Source of the DNA: Afifellaceae bacterium
GTDB taxonomy: Bacteria; Pseudomonadota; Alphaproteobacteria; Rhizobiales; Afifellaceae
Direction of reading: 5' to 3'
Length of the DNA: 48,057 nucleotides
Assembly: GCA_028281235.1 (NCBI GenBank)
Contig: JANQKG010000051.1
Span: 1-48,057 of the forward strand
Positions 9,053 to 17,557 of the stretch are shown here, one piece after another. Each line of letters opens with the position of its first letter. Position 1 is the stretch's first letter. Made by a program: the position numbers and the translations under genes. The notes under the pieces were generated by a model. That model was not told the DNA's origin, searched no databases, and saw only the letters and a program-made list of their open reading frames with translations.

Positions 9053-9224
9053 CAAACCTCTCGTCTGTCATCCCGGCTTGGCCGAGAGGCCAAGGCCGGG
9101 ACCCATGAACACCCACGGGGGCAGTCATGGCTCAACGCCAGGTGATTCGTCCGCTTGCTCTTGTGGTTATAGGTCCCGGACAAGCGCTGATGCGCTTTCC
9201 GGGATGACAAAGGAGAGGGTGTGC
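9053..9224. repeat. composite intergenic repeat, copy A
   Basis: The left arm starts CAAACCTCTCG, continues with TGTCATCCCGGCTTGGCC, and ends GGGACCCATGAACAC. The right arm starts AGGTCCCGG and ends CCGGGATGACAAAGGAGAGGG. Arms are inverted relative to each other (TCATCCCGG against CCGGGATGA), with about 60 unconserved bases between. The same arms recur at 9329-9487. This is a dispersed intergenic repeat of the kind common in Hyphomicrobiales genomes; there is no coding capacity. Confidence 0.85.
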
Positions 9225-9233
9225 GGGTGGGTT

Positions 9234-9265
9234 TCCCGCATTTCGCTCCGCTTCATGCGGGCTAC
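9234..9265 (-). repeat. GTAGCCCG repeat, inverted copy 1
   Basis: The reverse complement reads GTAGCCCGCATGAAGCGGAG and continues to GCGGGA. It matches the opposite-strand element at 9280-9311 over 32 positions with six substitutions, several of them compensatory so that each copy can fold on itself (CCCGC with GCGGG). The pair, 14 bases apart, can form a larger hairpin. Confidence 0.85.
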
Positions 9266-9279
9266 AAGGTAACGGCAAC

Positions 9280-9311
9280 GTAGCCCGGATGGAGCGCAGC
9301 GCAATCCGGGA
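9280..9311 (+). repeat. GTAGCCCG repeat, direct copy 2
   Basis: Reads GTAGCCCGGATGGAGCGCAG and continues to ATCCGGGA. This is a widespread alphaproteobacterial intergenic motif whose ends (CCCGGAT and ATCCGGG) are self-complementary. It sits between the two larger composite repeats. Confidence 0.85.
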
Positions 9312-9328
9312 GGCGGGTCGGCAACGAC

Positions 9329-9487
9329 CAAACCTCTCGTTTGTCATCCCGGCTTGGCCGGGAGGCCAAGGCCGGGACCCATGAACATTGTCGGGTCGGG
9401 TCTCACGGTGTTTCGTACGTTTGCTTCGGCGGATATGGGTCCCGGCCCTCGCTGCGCTCGGCCGGGATGACAAAGGAGAGGGCGTGC
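9329..9487. repeat. composite intergenic repeat, copy B
   Basis: Second copy of the element at 9053-9224, in the same orientation. The left arm (9329-9387) differs from copy A by only a few bases. The right arm (about 9430-9487) contains GGGTCCCGG and GCCGGGATGACAAAGGAGAG. The middle part is not conserved and is shorter than in copy A. Confidence 0.85.
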
Positions 9488-9510
9488 ATAGGAGGCAAAG
9501 CGCGCGTCAC

Positions 9511-9541
9511 AAAAGGGGCGGAAGGTTCTCGCTCCCGCCCC
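9511..9541 (-). terminator. Rho-independent terminator of the phytase-like gene
   Basis: On the minus strand GGGGCGG (9541-9535) pairs with CCGCCCC (9521-9515) around a 13-base loop, and the stem runs directly into TTTT (9514-9511). It lies 18 bases past the stop codon at 9560, the position expected for an intrinsic terminator. Confidence 0.75.
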
Positions 9542-9559
9542 GTCACGTTGCTCTGTGGG

Positions 9560-11752
9560 TCAGTTCGACAGCGAGAGATCGATCTTCAGGAACAGCGTCT
9601 CGCCGGAGGCATCGTCGACGCCGTCATTGTCGGTGATGATGTAGGCGGAGCCGGCTGCGTCGAGCGCGAAGCTCTCCACCTTGTCCACGACGTAGCCGTT
9701 GGCGGAGGCGAGGTCGGGCATGAGGTCGCGGAGCAGTGACTTCTCTGCGACCGGCGCGTCGAGACCCGGGGCGACCGGCGTAACGCCGGCGAGCGAGACG
9801 CTATAAAGCCGCTTCACCTTGGCGTCCTCGCCGAGCTGGTTGTCGCGCTCGATGATGGCGAAGCTGCCGTCGGGCAGGAGCGTGATCTCCGACAGGCCGA
9901 TCCAGCCCTTTTCGGGCGTCTCCAGCGGATAGCGCACGATGCCCCATTCCTGGGTGGCGGGCGTGTAGGCGATCAGCTTCACGGTGCCTTCCGGGTCGTC
10001 CTTCCACGGACGCTGCTGGACGGCCCAGACAGTCTCCGCATCACCGGAGCCGACGACCGCCACACCTTCCAGGCCGGAATTGGTGGCGTCGGCGACGATG
10101 CTGTCAGGCAGCACTACGACCTCCTGCACGGCGCCGTCGGCGGCGACGCGGATCAAGCGGTTCGGCCGGTCGTCCTTTGGCCGGCCCTCCGAGGCGAGCC
10201 AGAAGCCGCCATCGGTGCGGATGGCAATACCCTCCAGGTCGATATTCGGCATCGGGGCGCCGTTCTCCGTCACCGTCACGGAGGCAACGATCTCAGCCGG
10301 GCTCTTGGTCGCGTCGATCGTCAGGATCTGCGCCTGGGCGTAGAAGCTGTCGATGACAGCGTAGAGCTTGCCGGGCTCGCTCGGATCAGCGGCAACGCCG
10401 GAGAGCGCACCCCAGGCGATGCCGGACTCCGCCGCCGACTGGATCTGCGGATATCTGGGCGGGCCGTCGCCGCGTTCATAAATCATCACGGTGGAGCGGG
10501 CGCCGCCGTCTTCGATCAGGTCCACTTCATTGGCCACGACGAAGAGGTTGCGCGACGGGATGGCCAAAAGCCCTTCCGGCCCGACACCTGTCGGCAGCAC
10601 TTGAAGGAATTCCGGATCGGCGCCGGTATCGCGATAGACCGCCACGAAGGAAGCGCGCTCCGCACCCACGAAGATCAGCCGGTCGTCACCGAACGTGCCG
10701 ACCTCCATGCCTTCCGGCTCCGTGCCCTTGGCGTCGGAGCGCTTGTCGGGATAATGGCCGATGCGAATGGCCAGATGCTCCATCGCAGAGCCGGAATCCC
10801 AGAGCACGGCGCCCGACATGTCGAAGATGGTGAAGCCGCGCGAGCCGCCTTCGTAATCGCCTTCGTTTGCCGTGACGAAGCGCTCGTCATCGACCCATTG
10901 CACGGCGTCGGGCTCGCGCTTGCGGTTCTCCTGCGTATTCACCGGGGCGATGACACGATCGTCCTCCGTGTCGATCGCCGTCAGGTTCACCGCGCCTGCG
11001 GAATAATGCGCCGTCACCGAGCCGGAGGCGAGATCGACTACGGCGAGGTGATTGTTCTCCTGCAGCGTGACGATGGCTTGTCCCGCTTCGTTGATGTCGA
11101 CGAATTCCAGCTCCGCATCGCTTCCCGCGATCTCCGCCAGACCTGCGAGGTCGACCACATTCATCGCGCCGCAATCAGGCACGCCGTTGCTGACGGGAAA
11201 GACGGCCAGTGCACCGGAGGGCAGCTGCGGGATGATCCCGTCGTTGAGGTCCTCGTCGCGCTCGTTCTCAAGCACCACGGCCAAGGTCGCGCCGTCGGGG
11301 CTGAGAGCGACGGAATCCGGCTGGCCGCCGAGGTCGCAGGTCGCTGCGACCGATTTGGCGGCCAGATCGACGATTGCGAGATGCCCGGCGGGCTCCGTGT
11401 AGGTGCTGTCCCCATCCACGACGCCGACAAGCGCGTTGCCGCCGGCGACGGCGACCGATGTCGGCTCGCCGTCGAGCGGCACGAAGCCGGCAGGCTTGGG
11501 CGCGCCGGCGTCGGAGATGTCGATCAGGCCGAGCGCTCCCTGCTCTGAATCCGTGTAGGCGAGCATCATGCCGTCGGCCGTCGCAGCAATGATCTCCGCC
11601 ACTGTCTCAGAGGCTGCGTCACGATCAGCGGGGAGGTTCGCGGCGACCGGGAAGGTCGCGATGCGGTTGAAGTTTTGGCTGGACTGAGCGTAGGCGGCGG
11701 CCGTCATAAGGCCCATAGCGGCAAGCGTGCCGCCGGCGATCTTTAGAAGCAT
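9560..11752 (-). CDS. secreted beta-propeller / esterase-like phytase-domain protein
   Basis: This 730-residue protein has a clear signal peptide (MLLKIAGGTLAAMGLMTAAA, cut after AYAQ), so it is periplasmic or secreted. Residues about 25-400 look like a choice-of-anchor-I type beta-propeller, with repeated segments such as LAIVDLAAKS and LAVVDLASGS. Residues about 430-725 match the esterase-like-activity-of-phytase domain (PF13449 type), ending in AYIITDNDGVDD. Enzymatic activity of this family is poorly defined; phosphate scavenging or a binding role is possible. The ATG is preceded by GGAGA. It lies downstream of terC on the same strand, 114 bases away, and is followed by a terminator, so it is probably the last or only gene of its unit. 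Confidence 0.85.
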   Translation of the reverse strand: MLLKIAGGTLAAMGLMTAAAYAQSSQNFNRIATFPVAANLPADRDAASETVAEIIAATADGMMLAYTDSEQGALGLIDISDAGAPKPAGFVPLDGEPTSVAVAGGNALVGVVDGDSTYTEPAGHLAIVDLAAKSVAATCDLGGQPDSVALSPDGATLAVVLENERDEDLNDGIIPQLPSGALAVFPVSNGVPDCGAMNVVDLAGLAEIAGSDAELEFVDINEAGQAIVTLQENNHLAVVDLASGSVTAHYSAGAVNLTAIDTEDDRVIAPVNTQENRKREPDAVQWVDDERFVTANEGDYEGGSRGFTIFDMSGAVLWDSGSAMEHLAIRIGHYPDKRSDAKGTEPEGMEVGTFGDDRLIFVGAERASFVAVYRDTGADPEFLQVLPTGVGPEGLLAIPSRNLFVVANEVDLIEDGGARSTVMIYERGDGPPRYPQIQSAAESGIAWGALSGVAADPSEPGKLYAVIDSFYAQAQILTIDATKSPAEIVASVTVTENGAPMPNIDLEGIAIRTDGGFWLASEGRPKDDRPNRLIRVAADGAVQEVVVLPDSIVADATNSGLEGVAVVGSGDAETVWAVQQRPWKDDPEGTVKLIAYTPATQEWGIVRYPLETPEKGWIGLSEITLLPDGSFAIIERDNQLGEDAKVKRLYSVSLAGVTPVAPGLDAPVAEKSLLRDLMPDLASANGYVVDKVESFALDAAGSAYIITDNDGVDDASGETLFLKIDLSLSN

Positions 11753-11866
11753 GATGTCTCCGATGAATACGTCGGGGCGGCGACCTCCTCGCCGGCCGGT
11801 CGACGTTAAGTCAGCCGCGCAACGGTTAGATGACAGAGCCGGCCCTGTGGACAGACCGGCACGGCC

Positions 11867-12526
11867 TCAGGCCATGCTGGCGACCGCGCCTTGGAGTTCC
11901 CAACCGCCTTCCCAGATCATCTGCAGCGCCACATAAAGGATGATCACCAGGCCGATATAGGCGATCCACCGATGGCGGTGGAGGAGCCGCGCGATCATGG
12001 AGGCGCAAAGCCCCATCAGCGCGATCGACAGGGCGAGACCGAAGATCAGCACCATCGGATGCTCGCGCGCCGCGCCGGCGACGGCCAGCACGTTGTCGAG
12101 CGACATGGATACGTCGGCGATGATGATCTGGAACGCCGCCTGTTTGAACGTCTTGCGCGGCGGGGCGGTCTCCGGCGATTTCGACGGGTTCACGACGTCG
12201 CCGGCGAGCGCCCGGTCTGCGGCCTGTTCCTCCAGCGTGGTGACGCGCAACTCGCGCCACATCTTCCAGCAGACCCACAGAAGCAGGATGCCGCCGGCGA
12301 GCAAGAGGCCGACGATGCCAAGCAGCCAGGTGGTGATGGAGGCGAAGAAGATGCGCAGCCCGGTCGCCGCCGCGATGCCGACCATGATGGCCTTGTTGCG
12401 CTGCTCCCGCGGCAAGCCGGCGGCGGCGAGCCCGATGACGATCGCATTATCGCCGGCAAGCACCAGGTCGATCAGGATGACCTGGAGAAAGGCGGATGTC
12501 GCCTCCGACGAAAAGAGTTCGTGCAT
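11867..12526 (-). CDS. TerC family integral membrane protein (YjbE type)
   Basis: This 219-residue protein has about seven helices. The paired family motifs are visible: VLAGDNAIVIGLAAAGLP near the N-terminus and ADVSMSLDNVLAVAGAAREH about 120 residues later, each with the membrane-embedded acidic residue and Asn thought to bind metal. TerC/YjbE/MeeY proteins are linked to manganese efflux and metalation of exported proteins. I prefer the ATG at 12526 (MHELFSS). An in-frame GTG at 12541 would add five residues. It precedes the phytase-like gene on the same strand. Confidence 0.9.
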   Translation of the reverse strand: MHELFSSEATSAFLQVILIDLVLAGDNAIVIGLAAAGLPREQRNKAIMVGIAAATGLRIFFASITTWLLGIVGLLLAGGILLLWVCWKMWRELRVTTLEEQAADRALAGDVVNPSKSPETAPPRKTFKQAAFQIIIADVSMSLDNVLAVAGAAREHPMVLIFGLALSIALMGLCASMIARLLHRHRWIAYIGLVIILYVALQMIWEGGWELQGAVASMA

Positions 12527-12931
12527 ACGGGACCTGTGCACATTGGCGAAACGTGGCCGCCGCTTCGGCCATCGTCTTCCATGTGACTAAACGGGAAGAG
12601 CCGGCAGGGCCACAGCGCGTTTGTCCAGTCCGACATCACGGCAAGACGCTGCCAGAGGGGCCCGGCCTGGGTGCCGGCTGTGTATCCAAATTGGCGGTTG
12701 GCCTCAAGGCGGAGTGTGCAGCCGGTTGCAAGCGGCGGGCCTGCCAAGAGCCCGTTTGAGAATGCTCGCTGCGCGCCGTGTCGATAGCTGATCAGACGGC
12801 CGCCGGCCAGGAGAAGGCCGGTTCAGGGCTCTTGTTCTTTAATGATACCAGAGCCAGGACTGACCATGTTGGCGCGAGTGAACGTCTGATAATTCGGCTG
12901 TGTGCCGTGAGGTTGATTCTTCAAGCAGGCT
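12527..12931. other. intergenic region, no convincing gene
   Basis: These 405 bases between the terC start and the phosphatase stop hold no frame with recognisable protein features. The only structure I see is a 6-base-pair hairpin, CCGGCC (12803-12808) with GGCCGG (12816-12821), loop AGGAGAA. A moderately T-rich stretch follows on the plus strand. Promoter elements for terC must lie in the right-hand-strand upstream part near 12530-12650, but no strong boxes are visible. Confidence 0.5.
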
Positions 12932-13660
12932 CTAGGCGGGCGCGGTCTGCAGCAGGCGCTGGCCCTGTCCCTCAAGCGCCGCGCAGGTGAGGCGGCCTGT
13001 GAAGACCGCGCCGGTGTCTATGTTGATCCGGTTGGGGCGGATATCGGGCGCCGGTACGGGCGTATGGCCGTGCACGACGATCCGCCTGAAATCGACCGTG
13101 GAGCTGTGGAACGGCTCTCTGATCCACACCAGGTCCTGCGGGTCCTGGTCGTCCAGCGGGCGCTCGGGATTGATGCCGGCATGCACGAAAAGGTAGCTGC
13201 CGAAATCCACGCGCCGCGGCAGATTGCGCAGGAACGTCAGGTGGCGCTCCGGGATTGTCGACACGAAGGCGGCCTGCTGCACCGTCGGAGAAACGGGCAG
13301 GGCATCGATGCCGTAAGAGACAAGCGTCGCATCGCCGCCGTTGAACAGCCAGTTGGACAGGGCTTCCTGTGAAGCGGACTCCGCGACGGCGTTGAGGAAC
13401 ATCTCCTCATGGTTGCCCATGAGGCAGATACGGCGCTCGGCGGACGGCGGTGCGTCCATCAGCCAGTCGATCACCTGGCGCGATTGCGGTCCGCGGTCGA
13501 CGTAGTCGCCGAGATAGATTTCCAGTGACTGCGCAGCCGGTGTGGCTTCAAGGTCCTGGCGGATCTTGGCCGCCATCTCCTGCAACAGGTCAAGGCGGCC
13601 ATGCACGTCGCCGACGGCATAGATGCGCAGCCCCTCGGGCAGGAATGGCGTCGTCGGCAT
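12932..13660 (-). CDS. PPP-family serine/threonine-type metallophosphoesterase
   Basis: This 242-residue protein carries the full dimetal signature in order: GDVHG (residues 17-21), GDYVDRG (about 50-56), GNHEE (about 82-86), a later HAG and VVHGHTP (about 200). This matches small bacterial PPP phosphatases of the PphA/PrpE type and the related ApaH hydrolases, so the substrate could be phosphoprotein or a dinucleotide. It is cytoplasmic, with no signal peptide. It begins 18 bases after the glutathione S-transferase stop on the same strand, so the two probably form an operon. Confidence 0.92.
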   Translation of the reverse strand: MPTTPFLPEGLRIYAVGDVHGRLDLLQEMAAKIRQDLEATPAAQSLEIYLGDYVDRGPQSRQVIDWLMDAPPSAERRICLMGNHEEMFLNAVAESASQEALSNWLFNGGDATLVSYGIDALPVSPTVQQAAFVSTIPERHLTFLRNLPRRVDFGSYLFVHAGINPERPLDDQDPQDLVWIREPFHSSTVDFRRIVVHGHTPVPAPDIRPNRINIDTGAVFTGRLTCAALEGQGQRLLQTAPA

Positions 13661-13678
13661 GGGCAGCGAGGCCGAGGG

Positions 13679-14308
13679 CTACGGCATGGGGATGTCGTCG
13701 GTGACCTTGGGCACGTGGTAGCCTTTCTGTACTGCCGGCCGGCCGGCGATCTCCACATACCAGCGCTTCACGTTGGGGAAGTCGTTGAGGTCGATATCCT
13801 GCCAGGCAAAGCGCGTGATCCACGGCCAGGTGGCGATGTCGGCGATTGAGTATTCGTCGGCCAGGAAGCCGCGGCCTTCGAGGCGGCGGTCGAGCACGCC
13901 GTAGAGCCGCCGTGCCTCCTTGCGATAGCGCTCCTCCGCATAGGGCGCCTTGCCCTTATTGAACTGGAGGAAGTGGTGGGCCTGGCCGAGAAAGGGGCCG
14001 ATGCCGCCCATCTGCCACATCAGCCATTCCAACACACGGTAACGGGGCTCGCCGTCCATCGGCAGAAAGCGACCGTGCTTGTCAGCGAGATAGATCAGGA
14101 TGGCACCCGATTCCATCAGCGTCATGCCGTTGTCGCGGTCGACGATCGCCGGGATCTTGTTGTTCGGGGCGATCTTCAGGAAATCCGGCGCGAACTGATC
14201 GTCCTTCATGATGTCGATAGGATGCGCCTCGTAGGGAACGCCCAATTCTTCCAGGAAAATTGAGGCTTTACGGCCGTTTGGTGTCGTCCAGGTGTAAAGG
14301 TCGATCAT
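13679..14308 (-). CDS. glutathione S-transferase (Nu/YfcG-like)
   Basis: With the start at MIDLYTW (14308) the protein is 209 residues, the normal GST length. A longer frame to 14515 would run into the divergent ABC gene and adds a non-homologous tail. The thioredoxin-like N-domain has YTWTTPNGRKASIFLEEL, with the Thr-Pro-Asn motif that Nu-class enzymes such as YfcG use in place of Tyr or Ser, then NNKIPAIVD and the glutathione-contacting ESGAIL. The helical C-domain follows (LEWLMWQMGGIGPFLGQAHH, then FLADEYSIADIATWPWI). Likely disulfide reductase or detoxifying activity. It is the first gene before the PPP phosphatase. Confidence 0.9.
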   Translation of the reverse strand: MIDLYTWTTPNGRKASIFLEELGVPYEAHPIDIMKDDQFAPDFLKIAPNNKIPAIVDRDNGMTLMESGAILIYLADKHGRFLPMDGEPRYRVLEWLMWQMGGIGPFLGQAHHFLQFNKGKAPYAEERYRKEARRLYGVLDRRLEGRGFLADEYSIADIATWPWITRFAWQDIDLNDFPNVKRWYVEIAGRPAVQKGYHVPKVTDDIPMP

Positions 14309-14477
14309 GACTTGTCCGGTTGAGGGTGCAGGTTGTGGAATGGACATGACGTCTGCAGCGTGGTGTGGCAAGAGTTGGTGCGGGCGGGCCCGCAGAAGCG
14401 ACGGCATCTTATGGTCGTGGGCCGGGACTTGATCTGGATCAGTGAGCCGGGCCCAGCAAACAATACCCGATCGGGTC

Positions 14478-15185
14478 ATGGGCAAACCACTTTTCACCGT
14501 CAGCGGGCTCACCAAGGTCTATCAGACCGGTGACGTGACGGTGCACGCACTGCGCGGCGTGGATGCCGTCCTCTACGAGGGCGAGATGGCGGTGCTGCTC
14601 GGCCCGTCGGGCAGCGGCAAGTCGACGCTTCTCAACATTCTGGGCGGGCTCGATTCCGCGACGGCGGGGGAAGTGCGTTTCGGCGAGGAGGACCTGACGG
14701 GTTTTTCCGATCGGGAGCTTACGCTCTTTCGGCGCAATCACGTCGGGTTCGTGTTTCAGTTCTACAATCTCGTTCCAAGCCTCACCGCAAAGGAAAACGT
14801 GGCGCTGGTCACCGAGATCGCGCCACGCCCCATGGCGCCGGAGGAAGCGCTGGGGATCGTTGGCCTTTCGGAGCGGGTCGATCATTTCCCCGCCCAGCTT
14901 TCCGGCGGCGAGCAGCAGCGGGTGGCGATTGCGCGGGCCATTGCCAAGCGGCCGGAAATCCTGCTCTGCGACGAGCCGACTGGCGCGCTCGATTCCAAGA
15001 CGGGCGTTCTCGTCCTGGAGGCGCTGACCGCTGTCAATTCGGAGATGGGCACGTCGACCGCCATCATCACGCATAACGCCGCGATCCAGAAGATCGCGCA
15101 CCGCGTCTTCTTCTTCTCCGACGGACGCATCGCTGAGATGCGCGAAAACGCCGAACGCGTGGAGCCGGCGGAGGTCGAATGGTGA
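14478..15185 (+). CDS. ABC transporter ATP-binding protein (LolD/MacB/DevA-like)
   Basis: From MGKPLF (14478) the protein is 235 residues and shows every nucleotide-binding motif: Walker [11 protein letters not shown]-loop [12 protein letters not shown], signature [14 protein letters not shown], Walker [13 protein letters not shown] and H-loop THN. The FQFYNL Q-loop and the ALD after Walker B are characteristic of ATPases that pair with FtsX-type permeases (LolD, MacB, DevA). An upstream in-frame GTG (14442) is possible but adds an unconserved leader. The permease starts two to five bases after the stop, so the genes are coupled. Confidence 0.94.
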   Translation: MGKPLFTVSGLTKVYQTGDVTVHALRGVDAVLYEGEMAVLLGPSGSGKSTLLNILGGLDSATAGEVRFGEEDLTGFSDRELTLFRRNHVGFVFQFYNLVPSLTAKENVALVTEIAPRPMAPEEALGIVGLSERVDHFPAQLSGGEQQRVAIARAIAKRPEILLCDEPTGALDSKTGVLVLEALTAVNSEMGTSTAIITHNAAIQKIAHRVFFFSDGRIAEMRENAERVEPAEVEW

Positions 15186-15189
15186 TGTG

Positions 15190-17553
15190 ATGCGTGCCCT
15201 CGACCTCAAGCTCGTGCGCGATCTCCGCCGCCTGTGGGCGCAGGCGTTGGCGGTTGCGTTGGTTCTGGCGTGCGGGGTGGCCACGCTGATCCTGGCGATC
15301 GGCGCCTATCGCTCGTTGGAGGAGACTCAGCGCGCTTATTATGACCGCTACCGTTTCGGCGATGTCTTTGCGTCGGCCACGCGAGCGCCACGCGCGTTGA
15401 TCGACCGCATCCGCGCCATACCGGACGTGGCGGCCGTTGAGCTGCGCATCACCGAGCCGGTGCTTCTCGACATTAACGGCGTGGCGGAGCCGGCGACGGG
15501 CCAGGCCATTTCGTTGCCCGACCGCGGCGAGCCGGCGGTGAACGCCATCTTCCTGCGGCAGGGCCGGCTGCCGGACACCGGCCGCGATCTTGAGGTCGTG
15601 ATCAACGAGAACTTCGCCGAGGCGCATGGCTTTGTGCTTGGCACGGAGTTCCACGCCTTGATGGACGGCGTGAAGACGAAGCTGCGCGTCGTCGGCATCG
15701 CTTTGTCGCCTGAATTTATCTACGCGCTCGGGCCCGGCGATCTGCTTCCCGATGATCGCCGCTTCGGCGTTCTGTGGATGAACGAGCGGACGCTTGCCGG
15801 GCGTTTCGACCTTGAGGGGGCGTTCGATTCCGTCAGTCTCAGGCTCTTGCGCGGCGCCAACGAGGAGGCGGTCATCGAGCAACTCGACGACATCCTCGCG
15901 CCTTATGGCGGCACCGGAGCTTACGGGCGCAAGGACCACATATCGCACGCTTTTCTTGATTCAGAATTGACGCAGCTTTCGGCCATGGCGCGAGTCATTC
16001 CGCCGATCTTCCTGCTCGTTTCAGCGTTTTTGATCAACATGATCCTGTCACGGCTCATTGCGCTTGAGCGCGAGCAGATCGGGCTCTTGAAGGCGCTCGG
16101 CTATCACGCGCTCGACATTGCCTGGCACTATCTCAAGCTGGTGATCATGATTGCACTGGTCGGGGTCGTCATCGGCTTTGTCGCCGGTACGTGGCTCGGC
16201 CGCGGGCTCACGGTGATCTATTCGGAGTTCTACACCTTCCCGTTCCTCATCTTTCGGTGGAGCACCGACATCTATGCCATTGCGGCGCTTGTCTCGATTG
16301 CCGCGGCAATCGCCGGCGCCGCAAAAGCGGTCTACGGCGTTCTCGCCTTGGCGCCGGCGGTCGCCATGCGGCCACCGGCGCCGCCGGTCTTCCACCAATT
16401 CATGGGGAGTGCCGGACGGCGGATACGCCTCTTTTCGCAGCTCACAATTATGGCACTCCGCCATATCGCGCGCTGGCCGGTGCGCGCTGCCTTGAGCACG
16501 ATTGGAACATCGTTCTCCGTGGCGCTCCTGGTCGTGGCGCTCTTCAGCATCGATTCCGTCGACTACATGATCGACGTGATCTACTTCCAATCCGAACGAC
16601 AGGACGCGACGCTGACATTTGCCGGGGAACGCGCGCCATCGGTGCTGCCGGCCGTTGCCAATCTTCCCGGCGTCTTGCGGGCCGAGCCGTTTCGAGAACT
16701 CGCCGTCAAAATCAGCCACGGCCCGCGCGAGCGGCGCCTCGGCATCTCCGGCAAGCAGCGCGGCGCCGATCTCAGCCGTGTGCTTGATCTGGACATGCGC
16801 CCGATCGCCCTGCCGGAGACGGGGCTGGCGATCGGCGAGCGCGTGGCGGACATCCTGGAGGTCAAGCGCGGCGATCTTGTTCAGGTGGAGCTTCTGGAAG
16901 GCGACCGCCGCATCGTCGACGTGCCGGTCACGGAGATCATCCAGAGCTATGTCGGCCTTGCGGTGTTCATGGATATGGACGCACTCGACCGGCTGGCCGG
17001 CATCGGGCCGCGGGTCTCCGGCGTGCATCTTGAGATCGACGAAGCGGCGACGGACGCGCTCTATGCGAGCGTCAAGGAAACGCCCGCGCTTGCCGGCGTG
17101 GCGCTGCAGACCGTGTCGCGGCGACTCTTCCAGGAGACGATCGAGCAGAACATCCTCATCAGCACGATGGTCTACGTGATCCTGAGCGTGATCATCGCGT
17201 TCGGCGTCGTCTACAATTCCGCCCGCATCCAACTCTCGGAGCGCGCCCGCGAGCTTGCGACGCTGCGCGTGCTGGGTTTCAGGCGGGCGGAGGTCTCGCA
17301 GGTGCTCCTGACGGAGCTGGGTGTGGCTGTGGCCGCCGCGCAGCCGCTTGGATGGCTGATCGGCTATGGTTTCGCCTACGCCGTGATCGTCGGCTTTGAG
17401 AGCGATCTCTTCCGCATTCCGCTGGTGGTGTCGTCGCGCACGCTGGCCTTTGCGAGTCTGGTTGTTTTGGTTGCGGCACTTGTGTCGGCGCTCCTGGTGC
17501 GCCGCCGCATCGACCGCTTCGATCTAGTGGAAGTCCTGAAAACACGCGAGTAG
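15190..17553 (+). CDS. FtsX-like ABC permease (duplicated MacB/DevC type)
   Basis: This protein of about 787 residues has an N-terminal helix (LAVALVLACGVATLILAIGA), a long periplasmic MacB-like domain, a three-helix FtsX block (residues about 275-410), a fourth-type anchor helix, a second periplasmic domain and a second FtsX block at the C-terminus. The duplicated layout is that of large MacB/DevC-family permeases, which work mechanically on substrates in the periplasm and not as channels. A GTG at 15187 directly precedes the ATG at 15190; either could initiate. It is the middle gene of the ATPase-permease-adaptor operon, four bases before the adaptor gene. Confidence 0.92.
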   Translation: MRALDLKLVRDLRRLWAQALAVALVLACGVATLILAIGAYRSLEETQRAYYDRYRFGDVFASATRAPRALIDRIRAIPDVAAVELRITEPVLLDINGVAEPATGQAISLPDRGEPAVNAIFLRQGRLPDTGRDLEVVINENFAEAHGFVLGTEFHALMDGVKTKLRVVGIALSPEFIYALGPGDLLPDDRRFGVLWMNERTLAGRFDLEGAFDSVSLRLLRGANEEAVIEQLDDILAPYGGTGAYGRKDHISHAFLDSELTQLSAMARVIPPIFLLVSAFLINMILSRLIALEREQIGLLKALGYHALDIAWHYLKLVIMIALVGVVIGFVAGTWLGRGLTVIYSEFYTFPFLIFRWSTDIYAIAALVSIAAAIAGAAKAVYGVLALAPAVAMRPPAPPVFHQFMGSAGRRIRLFSQLTIMALRHIARWPVRAALSTIGTSFSVALLVVALFSIDSVDYMIDVIYFQSERQDATLTFAGERAPSVLPAVANLPGVLRAEPFRELAVKISHGPRERRLGISGKQRGADLSRVLDLDMRPIALPETGLAIGERVADILEVKRGDLVQVELLEGDRRIVDVPVTEIIQSYVGLAVFMDMDALDRLAGIGPRVSGVHLEIDEAATDALYASVKETPALAGVALQTVSRRLFQETIEQNILISTMVYVILSVIIAFGVVYNSARIQLSERARELATLRVLGFRRAEVSQVLLTELGVAVAAAQPLGWLIGYGFAYAVIVGFESDLFRIPLVVSSRTLAFASLVVLVAALVSALLVRRRIDRFDLVEVLKTRE

Positions 17554-17557
17554 CGCC

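Noticed and set aside
9053-9487. Regularly spaced repeats read as a CRISPR array
   Set aside because: Only two copies of each element, long and themselves palindromic, with unequal spacing and no cas gene nearby.
12803-12821. CCGGCC/GGCCGG hairpin as a terminator of the phosphatase gene
   Set aside because: On the minus strand no T-run follows the stem, and it lies over 110 bases beyond the stop.
16048-17232. Minus-strand frame of 394 codons opposite the ABC permease
   Set aside because: The protein is rich in Asp, Arg and His without hydrophobic core or motif; the permease on the plus strand is clear.
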